NCBI GenBank assembly: GCA_963768975.1
Contig: CAVYKB010000012.1
Coordinates: forward strand, 124,001 to 188,000
Origin: CADCTB01 sp963768975
GTDB lineage: Bacteria > Actinomycetota > Acidimicrobiia > Acidimicrobiales > AC-14
Length of the DNA stretch: 64,000 nt
Reading direction: 5' to 3'
Below the pieces are notes generated by a model. The model saw only the letters and a program-made list of their open reading frames with translations, did not search any database and had not been told where the DNA came from. The position numbers and the translations under genes were made by a program. Of this stretch, positions 53,701 through 61,787 are shown piece after piece. How positions within the stretch are numbered: the stretch's first letter is position 1; the number at the start of each line of letters is the position of its first letter.

Positions 53701-54120
53701 ATGTTCCTAGGGGAGTATACCCCCACGCTGGACGGAAAGGGGCGGTTGACCTTGCCGGCCAAGTTCCGGGAGCAGCTGGGCACGGCCTACCTGACCAGCG
53801 AGGTGGAGCGGTGCCTGGCCATCTGGCCGCCGGCGGAGTTCGAGAGCCGCGCTCGCGAGCTGCGGGAGGCGGCCAGGCACGACGCGGCCAGCCACGACCG
53901 GGCGGCGTTCTTCTTCGCGGGTGCCCAGGAGGTGACCCCGGACAACCAGGGCCGCATCGCCATCCCGCCGCCCCTCCGGGACTACGCCGGCCTGGTCGAG
54001 GGCCCGGTGGTGGTGACCGGTGCGTTCGACCACGTGGAGATCCGTCCCCAGCAGTCCTGGCAGGAGAAGAAGCACCGGGGCGAGGAAGCCCAGGCCCGCC
54101 AGCAGTTCAGCGGCGCGTGA
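53701..54120 (+). CDS. mraZ: MraZ, transcriptional regulator of the dcw cluster
   Basis: A 139-residue protein with two SpoVT/AbrB-like modules: MFLGEYTPTLDGKGRLTLPA then KFREQLG, and later FFAGAQEVTPDNQGRIAIPP. These are the MraZ hallmarks. It binds DNA repeats upstream of its own gene and controls the division/wall cluster that follows. The start is ATG 53701. The C-terminal 20 residues are an acidic/basic helix. After it the operon is interrupted by a 239-base spacer with repeats. Confidence 0.95.
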   Translation: MFLGEYTPTLDGKGRLTLPAKFREQLGTAYLTSEVERCLAIWPPAEFESRARELREAARHDAASHDRAAFFFAGAQEVTPDNQGRIAIPPPLRDYAGLVEGPVVVTGAFDHVEIRPQQSWQEKKHRGEEAQARQQFSGA

Positions 54121-54123
54121 CGT

Positions 54124-54258
54124 GTCACGCCGTTCAGGCCACGGAGGCCAGTCACGCCGTTCAGGCCACGGAGGCCAGTCACGCCGTTCAGGCCACGGAG
54201 GCCAGTCACGCCGTTCAGGCCACGGAGGCCAGTCACGCCGTTCAGGCCACGGAGGCCA
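54124..54258. repeat. Five 27-bp tandem repeats between mraZ and rsmH
   Basis: GTCACGCCGTTCAGGCCACG plus GAGGCCA repeats identically at 54124, 54151, 54178, 54205 and 54232, with a broken sixth start at 54259. Each unit contains the near-palindrome GGCCacggaGGCC. The frame of rsmH stays open through it (SHAVQATEA per unit), but no start codon or Mur-cluster function supports translation. Confidence 0.95.
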
Positions 54259-54274
54259 GTCACTGCCGCCCATG

Positions 54275-54358
54275 CGCCACCCTCCGATCGGTGAAGACCC
54301 CCCTCTTCGCCAAGGTGTCGGGAACCGCTCCCGGCGGTCCGTCGATCGGAGGGTGGCG
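54275..54358 (+). promoter_or_regulatory. 16-base perfect inverted repeat just before rsmH
   Basis: CGCCACCCTCCGATCG (54275-54290) and CGATCGGAGGGTGGCG (54343-54358) are exact complements with a 52-base loop that itself contains a GGGA/TCCC hairpin. The second arm ends one base before the rsmH ATG, so the folded RNA would bury the ribosome-binding area. A translational control or attenuation role is inferred. Confidence 0.75.
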
Positions 54359-54359
54359 G

Positions 54360-55302
54360 ATGGGCGGAGCTGACGCTCCCACGCCCCGCCACCTGCCCGT
54401 CATGGTGGCAGAAGTGGTCGACGTGCTACGACCGGTGCCGCCCGGCGTCATCGTCGACGCCACGGTCGGCGCCGGCGGCCACGCCGCCGCCCTGCTCGAG
54501 GCCCTGCCGGCCCACACCCTGCTCGGCCTCGATCGCGACGACGAGGCCCTGGCCCTGGCGGGGGAGCGGCTGGCCCCCTTCGGCGACCGGGTCGAGCTCC
54601 GGCGGGCCAACTTCGACGAGCTCGCCGGGATGGCGCCGGCCGGCACCTCCGGCGTTCTCTTCGACCTCGGCGTCAGCTCCATGCAGCTGGACGACCCCGA
54701 GCCGAGGCTTCTCGTATCGGGGCGACGGCCCCCTCGACATGCGGGCCGACCGCCGCCAGACGCTGACCGCCGCCGACGTGGTCAACGGCTACGACGAAGT
54801 CGCCCTGGCCCGCGTCCTGGCCCTCCACGGCGAGGAGCGCTTCGCCCGGCGCATCGCCAAGGCCGTCATCGCCGCCCGGCCGGTGCAGACCACCGGCCAG
54901 CTGGCCAACCTCGTCCGCGACGCCATCCCCGCGCCGGCCCGCCGGCGGGGCGGCCACCCGGCCAAGCGCACGTTCCAGGCAATCCGGATCGCAGTGAACG
55001 GCGAACTGTCCACCCTCGGCGACACGATCGACGCCGCCCTCGACCAGCTGGTGGCCGGCGGCCGGTGCGCCGTCCTGGCCTACCACTCGGGCGAGGACAG
55101 GATCGTCAAGGATCGCTTTGTCGCCGCTGAGACCGGCGGCTGCACCTGCCCACCCCAACTGCCCTGCGTGTGCGGGGCGGTGCCCATGGTCCGCCTCGTC
55201 TGGCGCGGTGCCCACCGCCCCGGCCCGGCCGAGCTGGCCGCCAATCCCCGTTCGGAGAGCGCCCGCCTGCGGGCCGCCGAGAAGTTGGAGGTGCCGGTTT
55301 GA
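54360..55302 (+). CDS. rsmH: 16S rRNA (cytosine-N4)-methyltransferase RsmH, frameshifted as read
   Basis: The start ATG 54360 leads into HLPVMVAEVVDVL, the SAM loop VDATVGAGGHAAALLEALP, LGLDRDDEALALAGERL and GVLFDLGVSSMQLDDPE, all RsmH. At 54702-54703 one C is extra: GAG-C-CGA-GGC-TTC-TCG-TAT restores the expected RGFSYRGDGPLDMRAD in the next frame. The second part then runs to 55302 (LTAADVVNGY, RTFQAIRIAVNGEL, VLAYHSGEDRIVKDRF). Joined, it is 313 residues, the usual size. The enzyme methylates C1402 of 16S rRNA. A sequencing or assembly error is the simplest reading. Confidence 0.85.
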
Positions 55303-55366
55303 TGAGCGTTCCGGGAGAACGGTCCGACAAGCGTTCAGTGGATCACCGAGCGAAGCGGGTGGGCCA

Positions 55367-55768
55367 GTGACGGCATCGACATTTGCCCCCCGTCCCGAGC
55401 CCCGCCGGCGGGCGCCGGCGGACGCGCCGGCCCGCGCCCCGCAGCTGTGGCTGGTCCGCCCCGAGACCCGGTCCCGCCGGCTCACCCGGCTGGCCACCGC
55501 CGTGCTGGTGGCCGCGGTGTTCGCCGGCCTGTTCGCCATTGTCGCCGTGCGCGTCGTTCTCGCCCAGGGCCAGGCCGAGATCGACCGCCTGACCTCTTCG
55601 ATCGAGGCCAAGCAAGCCGTCACCCAGGACCTGCGCCTGGCCGTGTCCGAGCTCGAGGCGCCGGCTCAGATCGTGGCCGCCGCCCGCCAGCGCCTGGGCA
55701 TGGTGACCCCGGTCACCGTGACCTATCTGACCCCGCCGCTGCCGGCGGCGCCGGCGGCGGCGCGTTGA
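55367..55768 (+). CDS. ftsL: FtsL-like septum formation protein
   Basis: A 133-residue bitopic protein: Pro/Arg/Ala-rich cytoplasmic tail, one membrane segment (LATAVLVAAVFAGLFAIVAV), and a short coiled coil (LAQGQAEIDRLTSSIEAKQA) with the closing LEAPAQIVAAARQRLGM typical of FtsL/DivIC proteins. FtsL joins the FtsQLB complex at the septum. The call depends on position between rsmH and ftsI as well as on architecture, since FtsL is poorly conserved. GTG 55367 is used. Confidence 0.8.
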   Translation: MTASTFAPRPEPRRRAPADAPARAPQLWLVRPETRSRRLTRLATAVLVAAVFAGLFAIVAVRVVLAQGQAEIDRLTSSIEAKQAVTQDLRLAVSELEAPAQIVAAARQRLGMVTPVTVTYLTPPLPAAPAAAR

Positions 55769-57753
55769 CGGCCCCCACCCGCTTCGACCCCGGTCACGCC
55801 CCGCCCCGAGCGCCCCGCAAGTCTCGCCCGGCGCCAGCGCCCGCCACGAAGGCGCGCCGGCCGGCGCCGGCGCCGGCCCCCAAGCCCCGTGGCCGCCGGC
55901 CCGCCGCCCGGCCGGCGCCCGCCGCCCGGCCGGCGCCCCGCCGCCCGCAGCTGCGGGTGCTCCCCGGCGGCGCCAGCCTTGCCGCGTCCTCCAGGGCGTC
56001 AAGAACACACCGTTCCGCGACGCGAAACGCCGGCGCCCCGCCGGTCCGCCGGCGCCTGGTCGTGCTGCTCGTCCTCATATGCGTGGCGTTCGTGGGCGTG
56101 GTGGTCCGCCTGGCCGATATCCAGGTGCTCTCCGCCGGCCGTTACGCCACCTTCGGTGAGTCCCAGCGGATCGAATCGGTGGTCCTGCCGGCGGAACGGG
56201 GTGCGATCCTCGACCGCAACCTGGCCGAGCTGGCCATCTCCACCCGCCGGCCGACGATCTGGGCCGACCCCGGCGTCGTCGCCGACCCGGTGATGGCGGC
56301 GCGCTCGCTCGCCCCCATCCTGAAGATGGACGAGCGCGAGCTGGAGGAGACGCTGCGCACCGAGTCGCGGTTCGTCTACCTGGCCCGCAAGGTCGACGAC
56401 CCCGTCGCCGAGGCGGTCAAGCGCCTGGCCATCACCGGCATCCAGTTCCTCGAGGAGCCCAAGCGCATCGTGCCGTCGGGCACCCTCGCCGGCCCCGTTC
56501 TGGGCGAGGTTGGCACCGACGACGAGGGGCTCTCCGGCCTGGAGCTCCAGTTTCAGAAGGCCCTCGCCGGCCGGGCCGGCGAGCTCATCGTCGAGCAGGA
56601 TCCCGGGGGCAACGGCATCGCCGCCGGCCTGCGCCAGCTCAAGCGCCCGGCCCGGGGCGACAACCTCGTCCTCACCATCGACCGGGCCATGCAGTACGAG
56701 ACCGAGCGGGCCCTCGCCGACTCGATCGTCTCGTCCAAGGCCAAGGGCGGCATGGCCGTGGTCATGGACCCCCATACCGGCGAGATCCTGGCCGTGGCCA
56801 ACCTGGTGGTGGAGAAGCCGGGCACCGCCCCCGTGGCGCCGGCCGACAACATGGCGCTGACCCGGGTCTTCGAGCCCGGGTCGACCAACAAAGTCGTCAC
56901 CATCGCCGGCGCCCTCGAGGAGAACGTCGTCCAGGCGGGTACACGGATGAACGTGAACGACACGCTCCAGGTCGCCGACGCCCTGTTCCACGACTCGGCG
57001 CCCCACGAACCCATGTGGTGGACGACGGCCGACGTCATGGCCCACTCCTCCAACGTGGGCACCATCCAGATCGCCCAGCGGCTGGGCAAGGCCAGGATCG
57101 ATAGGTACCTGCGCGACTTCGGCCTCGCCGACCTCACGGGCCTCGACTTCCCCGGCGAGTCGGGTGGCATCATGCTCGACCCCAGCGACTGGTCAGGGAC
57201 GTCGATGGGCAGCATCCCGATCGGCCAGGGGGTGGCGGTGACCGCCGTGCAGATGCTGGGCGCCTACAACATCATCGCCAACGGGGGGACCTACGTCGCC
57301 CCCAGTCTGGTGAAGGCCACGGTCGACGCCGCCGGCCAGGTCCACGACGCCGAGCCGCCGGCCACCCGGCGGGTAGTTTCCGAGGAGACGGCGGCGGCCG
57401 TGACCGGCATGCTCACCCGTGCCGTCGACGTCGGCACCGGCACCCTGGCCAAGATCGAGGGCTTCACGGTGGCCGGCAAGACGGGCACGGCCCGCAAGCC
57501 CTCGGAGACCAGGGCCGGCTACAGCGACAACTACATGGCCAGCTTCGTCGGGTTCCTGCCCGCCGAGGCGCCCCGGCTCTCGGCCATCGTCGTCCTCGAC
57601 GAGCCCACGCCTTACTACGGGGGCATCGTCTCGGCCCCGGTGTTCGCCGCTTTGGGCAGCTTCGGCATCCGTCACTTCCACATTCCGGCGCACCCGGGCG
57701 GGATAGCCCCGAAGCCGGCCGCTACGCTCGGGATCTCACCGACGAGACCATAG
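55765..57753 (+). CDS. ftsI: Penicillin-binding protein 3 / FtsI
   Basis: A 662-residue class B PBP. It has a Pro/Ala/Arg-rich tail of about 95 residues, one membrane segment (LVVLLVLICVAFVGVVVRLA) and a dimerization domain (AERGAILDRNLAELAIS). The transpeptidase has the SxxK serine in FEPGSTNKVV, SSN in MAHSSNVGT, and KTGTAR. It cross-links septal peptidoglycan with FtsW. The TTG start overlaps the ftsL stop (TTGA at 55765-55768). The long disordered N-terminus is typical of actinobacteria. Confidence 0.93.
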   Translation: MTAPTRFDPGHAPPRAPRKSRPAPAPATKARRPAPAPAPKPRGRRPAARPAPAARPAPRRPQLRVLPGGASLAASSRASRTHRSATRNAGAPPVRRRLVVLLVLICVAFVGVVVRLADIQVLSAGRYATFGESQRIESVVLPAERGAILDRNLAELAISTRRPTIWADPGVVADPVMAARSLAPILKMDERELEETLRTESRFVYLARKVDDPVAEAVKRLAITGIQFLEEPKRIVPSGTLAGPVLGEVGTDDEGLSGLELQFQKALAGRAGELIVEQDPGGNGIAAGLRQLKRPARGDNLVLTIDRAMQYETERALADSIVSSKAKGGMAVVMDPHTGEILAVANLVVEKPGTAPVAPADNMALTRVFEPGSTNKVVTIAGALEENVVQAGTRMNVNDTLQVADALFHDSAPHEPMWWTTADVMAHSSNVGTIQIAQRLGKARIDRYLRDFGLADLTGLDFPGESGGIMLDPSDWSGTSMGSIPIGQGVAVTAVQMLGAYNIIANGGTYVAPSLVKATVDAAGQVHDAEPPATRRVVSEETAAAVTGMLTRAVDVGTGTLAKIEGFTVAGKTGTARKPSETRAGYSDNYMASFVGFLPAEAPRLSAIVVLDEPTPYYGGIVSAPVFAALGSFGIRHFHIPAHPGGIAPKPAATLGISPTRP

Positions 57754-57760
57754 GGACTGC

Positions 57761-59315
57761 GTGCGACTCAGTCGGCTGCTCGGGGAGGTAGAAGCACGCG
57801 CCGTCCGGGGTGACCCGGCGGGCGCGGAGATCGTGGCGATCGTCCACGACTCCGGCGCCGTCGCGCCCGGAAGCCTCTTCTGCTGCGTCGCGCGGCGCCC
57901 GAGCCGACGGCCACGACTTCGCCGCCGAGGCGGTGGCCGCCGGGGCCGTTGCCCTCCTCGTCGAGCGGTTCGTCGATGTCGGCGTGCCCCAGGTGCTGGT
58001 GGATGATGTCCGCGCCGCCATGGCCCCCCTCGCCGCCGCCCTCCACGGTCACCCCTCGCAGCGCATGGCGGTCGTAGGGATCACGGGCACCAACGGCAAG
58101 ACGACCACGACGTTCCTCCTCCGTTCCGTTCTGGAGGCCGCGGGCCGGCGGGCGGCGGTGATCGGCACGCTCTCCGGCGGTATCTCCAGCTCAGGGGGAA
58201 GCTCGGGCCCTGGGACGACGCCGGCCGCCCCCGAGCTGCAGGCGCACCTGGGTGAGCTGGCCGGCGAGGGGTTCGACTCGGTGGCCATGGAGGTCAGCTC
58301 CCACGCCCTCGTGCAGCATCGGGTGGACGGCGTGCACTTCGCGGTGGCCGTCTTCACCAACCTCAGCCAGGACCACCTCGACCTCCACGGGACGATGGAG
58401 GAGTACTTCGCGGCCAAGGCGTCGCTGTTCGTGCCCGAGCGGGCCGCCGCAGCCGTGGTCAACGGCGATGACCCGTGGGGCCGGCGCCTGCTGGAATCGC
58501 CCCGGCTGCCCACCCGCCCGTTCTCGTTGGCCGAGGCGGTCGGCCTGGAGGTCGACCGCCTCGGGAGCAGCTTCTTGTGGGAAGGGAACCCGGTGCGCCT
58601 GCGCCTGGCCGGCACCGTGAACGTTGCCAACGCCATCGCCGCGGCGGCCGCGGCCCGGGAGCTCGGCATCGAGGCCGGCGCCGTCGCCGCCGGCCTTTCG
58701 TCCATGGCCTCGGTACCCGGCCGCAACGAACCCGTCGACCGGGGCCAGCCCTTCTCCGTGCTCGTCGACTACGCCCACACCCCCGACGCCCTGGAGCAGA
58801 CCCTCGCCGGCGCCCGCACCGGGCCCGGCCGCGTGCTGGTGGTATTCGGGTGCGGCGGCGACCGCGACCGGGCCAAGCGCCCCCTGATGGGCGAGGTGGC
58901 CAGCCGGCTGGCCGACCTCGCCGTGCTCACCACCGACAACCCCCGCGGCGAGGACCCGACCGCCATCGCCGCCGAGGTGCGGGCCGGCGTGCGCCGGCCC
59001 GCCGTCCTCGTCGAGGAGCCCGATCGCCGGGCCGCCATCGCCCTGGCCCTGGAGTCGGCCCGACCCGGGGACGTGGTCGTGCTGGCCGGCAAGGGCCACG
59101 AGACCACGCAGGTGGTGGGCGCCGACGTCCGCCCCTTCGACGACCGCGCCGTCGCCGCCGAGATCCTCGGCTCCCTCGCCAGGAGCTCGGTCGGGCCGCA
59201 GGCCCGATTGACGGCCGGCGGCGGGCCTGGCTCCGTGCCCGAACGGAGTGGCGCGGCCCCCGCCACTTCGGAGGAGGGTGGGGCTGGGGCCCCACCCGGG
59301 GAGACGGCATGGTAG
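57761..59315 (+). CDS. murE: UDP-MurNAc-tripeptide ligase MurE, frameshifted as read
   Basis: From GTG 57761 the frame reads MRLSRLLGEVEARAVRGDPA ... VAPGSLFCCV, then one extra G at 57890 breaks it. The expected continuation RGARADGHDFAAEAVAAGAV resumes in the other frame and runs to 59315 with the ATP loop GITGTNGKTTTT, NLSQDHLDLHGTMEEYFAAK, FGCGGDRDRAKRPLMG and TTDNPRGEDP. The DNPR motif marks the meso-diaminopimelate-adding type. It should follow MurD in precursor synthesis. About 45 extra Gly/Pro-rich residues trail the normal end, before a seven-base overlap with mraY. Being essential, the gene is unlikely to be truly broken. Confidence 0.87.
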
Positions 59316-60349
59316 CCCTCTTGATCGCCGGCGCCACCGCGCTTCTGGCGGCCATCCTCGGCACCCCCATTCTCATCCGCGCCCTCCACGCCCGGGGCAT
59401 CGGCCAGCAGATCCGTGACGACGGTCCCCAGGGTCACTTCTCCAAGGCCGGCACGCCGACCATGGGCGGCATCACCATGGTGGGGGCGGCGGCCTTCGGC
59501 TATCTGGCCGCCCATATCGGCACCGGCGCCGTCTTCACCGCCGCCGGCGCCCTCGTCGTCCTGGTGGTCCTGGGGGCCGCCGGCGTGGGCTTCCTCGACG
59601 ACTGGATCAAGATCTCCCGCAACCGGAGCCTGGGGCTCAACAAGTCGGCCAAGACCATCGCGCTGGTCGCCGTCTTCGTGACGTTCGCCGTCCTGGCCGT
59701 CTACCGGGCCAAGGTCAACACCGACCTCTCCTTCGCCCGGTCGCTCGACATCGGCCTGCCCGATGTCGCCTACATCGCCTGGGCCGTCCTTGTTCTTTTG
59801 GCGATCTCGAATGCGGTGAACCTGTCCGACGGCCTCGACGGGCTGGCCGCCGGCTCGGCCATGTACGGCTTCGGCGCCTTCGTCTTCATCGCCTTCTGGG
59901 AGTTCCGCCACCCCGACTGCTACGGCGTGGGACCGGCGCTGGACCTTTCGCTCATCGCCGCCGCCCTGGGCGGCAGCTGCGCCGGCTTCCTGTGGTGGAA
60001 CGCAGCGCCGGCCAAGATCTTCATGGGCGACACCGGCTCGCTGGCCCTCGGCACCGGCCTGGGTGCCCTCGCCCTCACCACCAACACCCACCTGCTGCTC
60101 CCCGTCGTCGGCGGGCTGTTCGTCATGATCACCATGTCGGTGGTCATCCAGGTGGCGGTATTCCAGACGTTCCACCGGCGGGTGTTCCGCATGGCACCCA
60201 TCCACCACCACTTCGAGCTGGTGGGCTGGCCGGAGACGACGGTGATCGTGCGGTTCTGGATCCTGGCGTCGTTGTGCACCGCCGTCGCCATCGGCCTGTT
60301 CTACGCCGACTTCCTCCAAAGCGGGTGCCAAGGAGCGAGCCTTGGTTGA
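59309..60349 (+). CDS. mraY: Phospho-MurNAc-pentapeptide transferase MraY
   Basis: A 346-residue protein with ten membrane segments. DDGPQGHFSKAGTPTMGGI, FLDDWIKISRNRSLGLNKSA, AVNLSDGLDGLAAG and FMGDTGSLALGTGLG, with PIHHHFELVGWPE, are the MraY signatures, including the catalytic Asp residues. It attaches the MurNAc-pentapeptide to undecaprenyl phosphate to make lipid I. ATG 59309 overlaps the murE end. Normally murF would come between murE and mraY; here there is none. Confidence 0.95.
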   Translation: MVALLIAGATALLAAILGTPILIRALHARGIGQQIRDDGPQGHFSKAGTPTMGGITMVGAAAFGYLAAHIGTGAVFTAAGALVVLVVLGAAGVGFLDDWIKISRNRSLGLNKSAKTIALVAVFVTFAVLAVYRAKVNTDLSFARSLDIGLPDVAYIAWAVLVLLAISNAVNLSDGLDGLAAGSAMYGFGAFVFIAFWEFRHPDCYGVGPALDLSLIAAALGGSCAGFLWWNAAPAKIFMGDTGSLALGTGLGALALTTNTHLLLPVVGGLFVMITMSVVIQVAVFQTFHRRVFRMAPIHHHFELVGWPETTVIVRFWILASLCTAVAIGLFYADFLQSGCQGASLG

Positions 60350-61787
60350 TTTTTCCACCGACGAACCTGTGATGCATGCGGTGCTATCGGCCGCGGAGCC
60401 GCCGGTGATGCCGGCGTCGGGCCAGCCGGCGCCGCGGAACACGCCGGCGGGCACGGGAGAGCGGGCCCTGGTCTTCGGGCTCGGCCGCAGCGGCCAGGCC
60501 GTCGCCCGCCACCTGCTGGTGCGGGGCATGAGCGTGGCGGCGGTCGACGACGCGCCCAGCGACGAGGCCCGGGCCGCGGCGGCCGCCCTCGGCCTGGCCA
60601 TCGTCGAGGCCCCGACCACCGAGGCCCTGGCCAACCTGGTCGTACGCGCCGACGTCGTCGTGCCCAGCCCGGGGGTGCCCGCGTCCCATCCCGTCTTCGG
60701 CCTGGCCCGGGCCGCCGGCGTGCCGGTGCGGGGCGAGGTGGAGCTGGCGTCGCGCTGGTCGATCTGCCCGCTGGTGGCCGTCACCGGCACCAACGGCAAG
60801 ACGACGGTCACCAGCCTGATCGCCGAGATGCTGAGCGCGTCGGGGATCCCCTCGATCGCCGCCGGCAACATCGGCCTGCCGCTGAGCGACGCGGTGGCCA
60901 ACGAGGACCTCAAGGTGGTGGTGGCCGAGGTGTCGTCGTTCCAGCTCGCCTTCGCCGAGTCCTTCCGGCCGGTGGTGGCGGTGTGGCTCAACCTGGCGCC
61001 CGACCACCTCGACTGGCACGGCGACGCCGACGCCTACATCGCGGCCAAGGCCCGCATCTGGGCGAACCAGGGGCCGGGCGACGTGGCCGTCGTCAACGCC
61101 GACGACCCCGTGGTCATGGCCCAGGCCGCCCGCGCTCCCTCACGCATCGTCACCTTCGGCCTGGAGCCTGACCGGGCCCAGTTCACCGTCGTCGACGGCC
61201 GACTCAAGGGCCCCGACGGACCTCTCGTGGATGTCTCCAGCCTGACCCGGGCCCTGCCGCATGACCTCAGCAACGCGCTGGCCGCGTCTGCCGCCGCCCT
61301 CGCCGCCGGCGCCACCGTGGAGGGCGTGCAGGCCGCCCTCGCCGCCTTCGCTCCCCTCCCGCACCGGCTGACGCTCGTGGCCTACGCCGGCGGCGTGCGG
61401 TGGTACGACGACTCCAAGGCCACCAACCCCCACGCCGCGTTCGCCGCCGTCCAGGGGTTCGACTCGGTCGTCCTGCTGGCCGGCGGCCGCAACAAGGGCC
61501 TCGATCTGTCGGCGCTTTCCGCGGTGGCCGGCAAGGTCCGGGCCGTTATCGCCATCGGGGAGGCGGCAGCCGAGGTGGCCGCCGCCTTCGACGGCCGCAG
61601 CGCGGTCTGGGTGGCCGAGTCCATGAAGGAAGCGGTGACCCTCGCCGCCAACGCGGCCCAGCCGGGTGATGCCGTCCTCCTCTCCCCGGGCTGCGCTTCC
61701 TTCGACTGGTACCGCAACTACGCCGAGAGGGGCGACGACTTCGCCGCCAACGTCCACGCCCTCCTGGAGGCGCGCCATGCCGACTGA
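60342..61787 (+). CDS. murD: UDP-MurNAc-alanine:D-glutamate ligase MurD
   Basis: A 481-residue Mur ligase: VFGLGRSGQAVARHLLVRGM N-terminal Rossmann loop, PSPGVPASHPVF, ATP loop VTGTNGKTTVTSLIAEML, EVSSFQLAFAESF, LNLAPDHLDWHGDADAYIAA and YDDSKATNPHAAFAAV. It adds D-glutamate to UDP-MurNAc-L-Ala. The TTG 60342 overlaps the mraY stop by eight bases; the first 40 residues before the Rossmann fold are an unconserved lead, so a later start is possible. Confidence 0.93.
   Translation: MVDFSTDEPVMHAVLSAAEPPVMPASGQPAPRNTPAGTGERALVFGLGRSGQAVARHLLVRGMSVAAVDDAPSDEARAAAAALGLAIVEAPTTEALANLVVRADVVVPSPGVPASHPVFGLARAAGVPVRGEVELASRWSICPLVAVTGTNGKTTVTSLIAEMLSASGIPSIAAGNIGLPLSDAVANEDLKVVVAEVSSFQLAFAESFRPVVAVWLNLAPDHLDWHGDADAYIAAKARIWANQGPGDVAVVNADDPVVMAQAARAPSRIVTFGLEPDRAQFTVVDGRLKGPDGPLVDVSSLTRALPHDLSNALAASAAALAAGATVEGVQAALAAFAPLPHRLTLVAYAGGVRWYDDSKATNPHAAFAAVQGFDSVVLLAGGRNKGLDLSALSAVAGKVRAVIAIGEAAAEVAAAFDGRSAVWVAESMKEAVTLAANAAQPGDAVLLSPGCASFDWYRNYAERGDDFAANVHALLEARHAD

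Noticed and set aside
54124..54258. 27-bp repeats as a CRISPR array
   Set aside because: Copies are directly adjacent with no spacers, and no cas genes are near.
54121..54359. rsmH starting upstream inside the repeats (the frame is open through them)
   Set aside because: The repeated SHAVQATEA segment is unlike any RsmH N-terminus, while ATG 54360 leads directly into the conserved domain.
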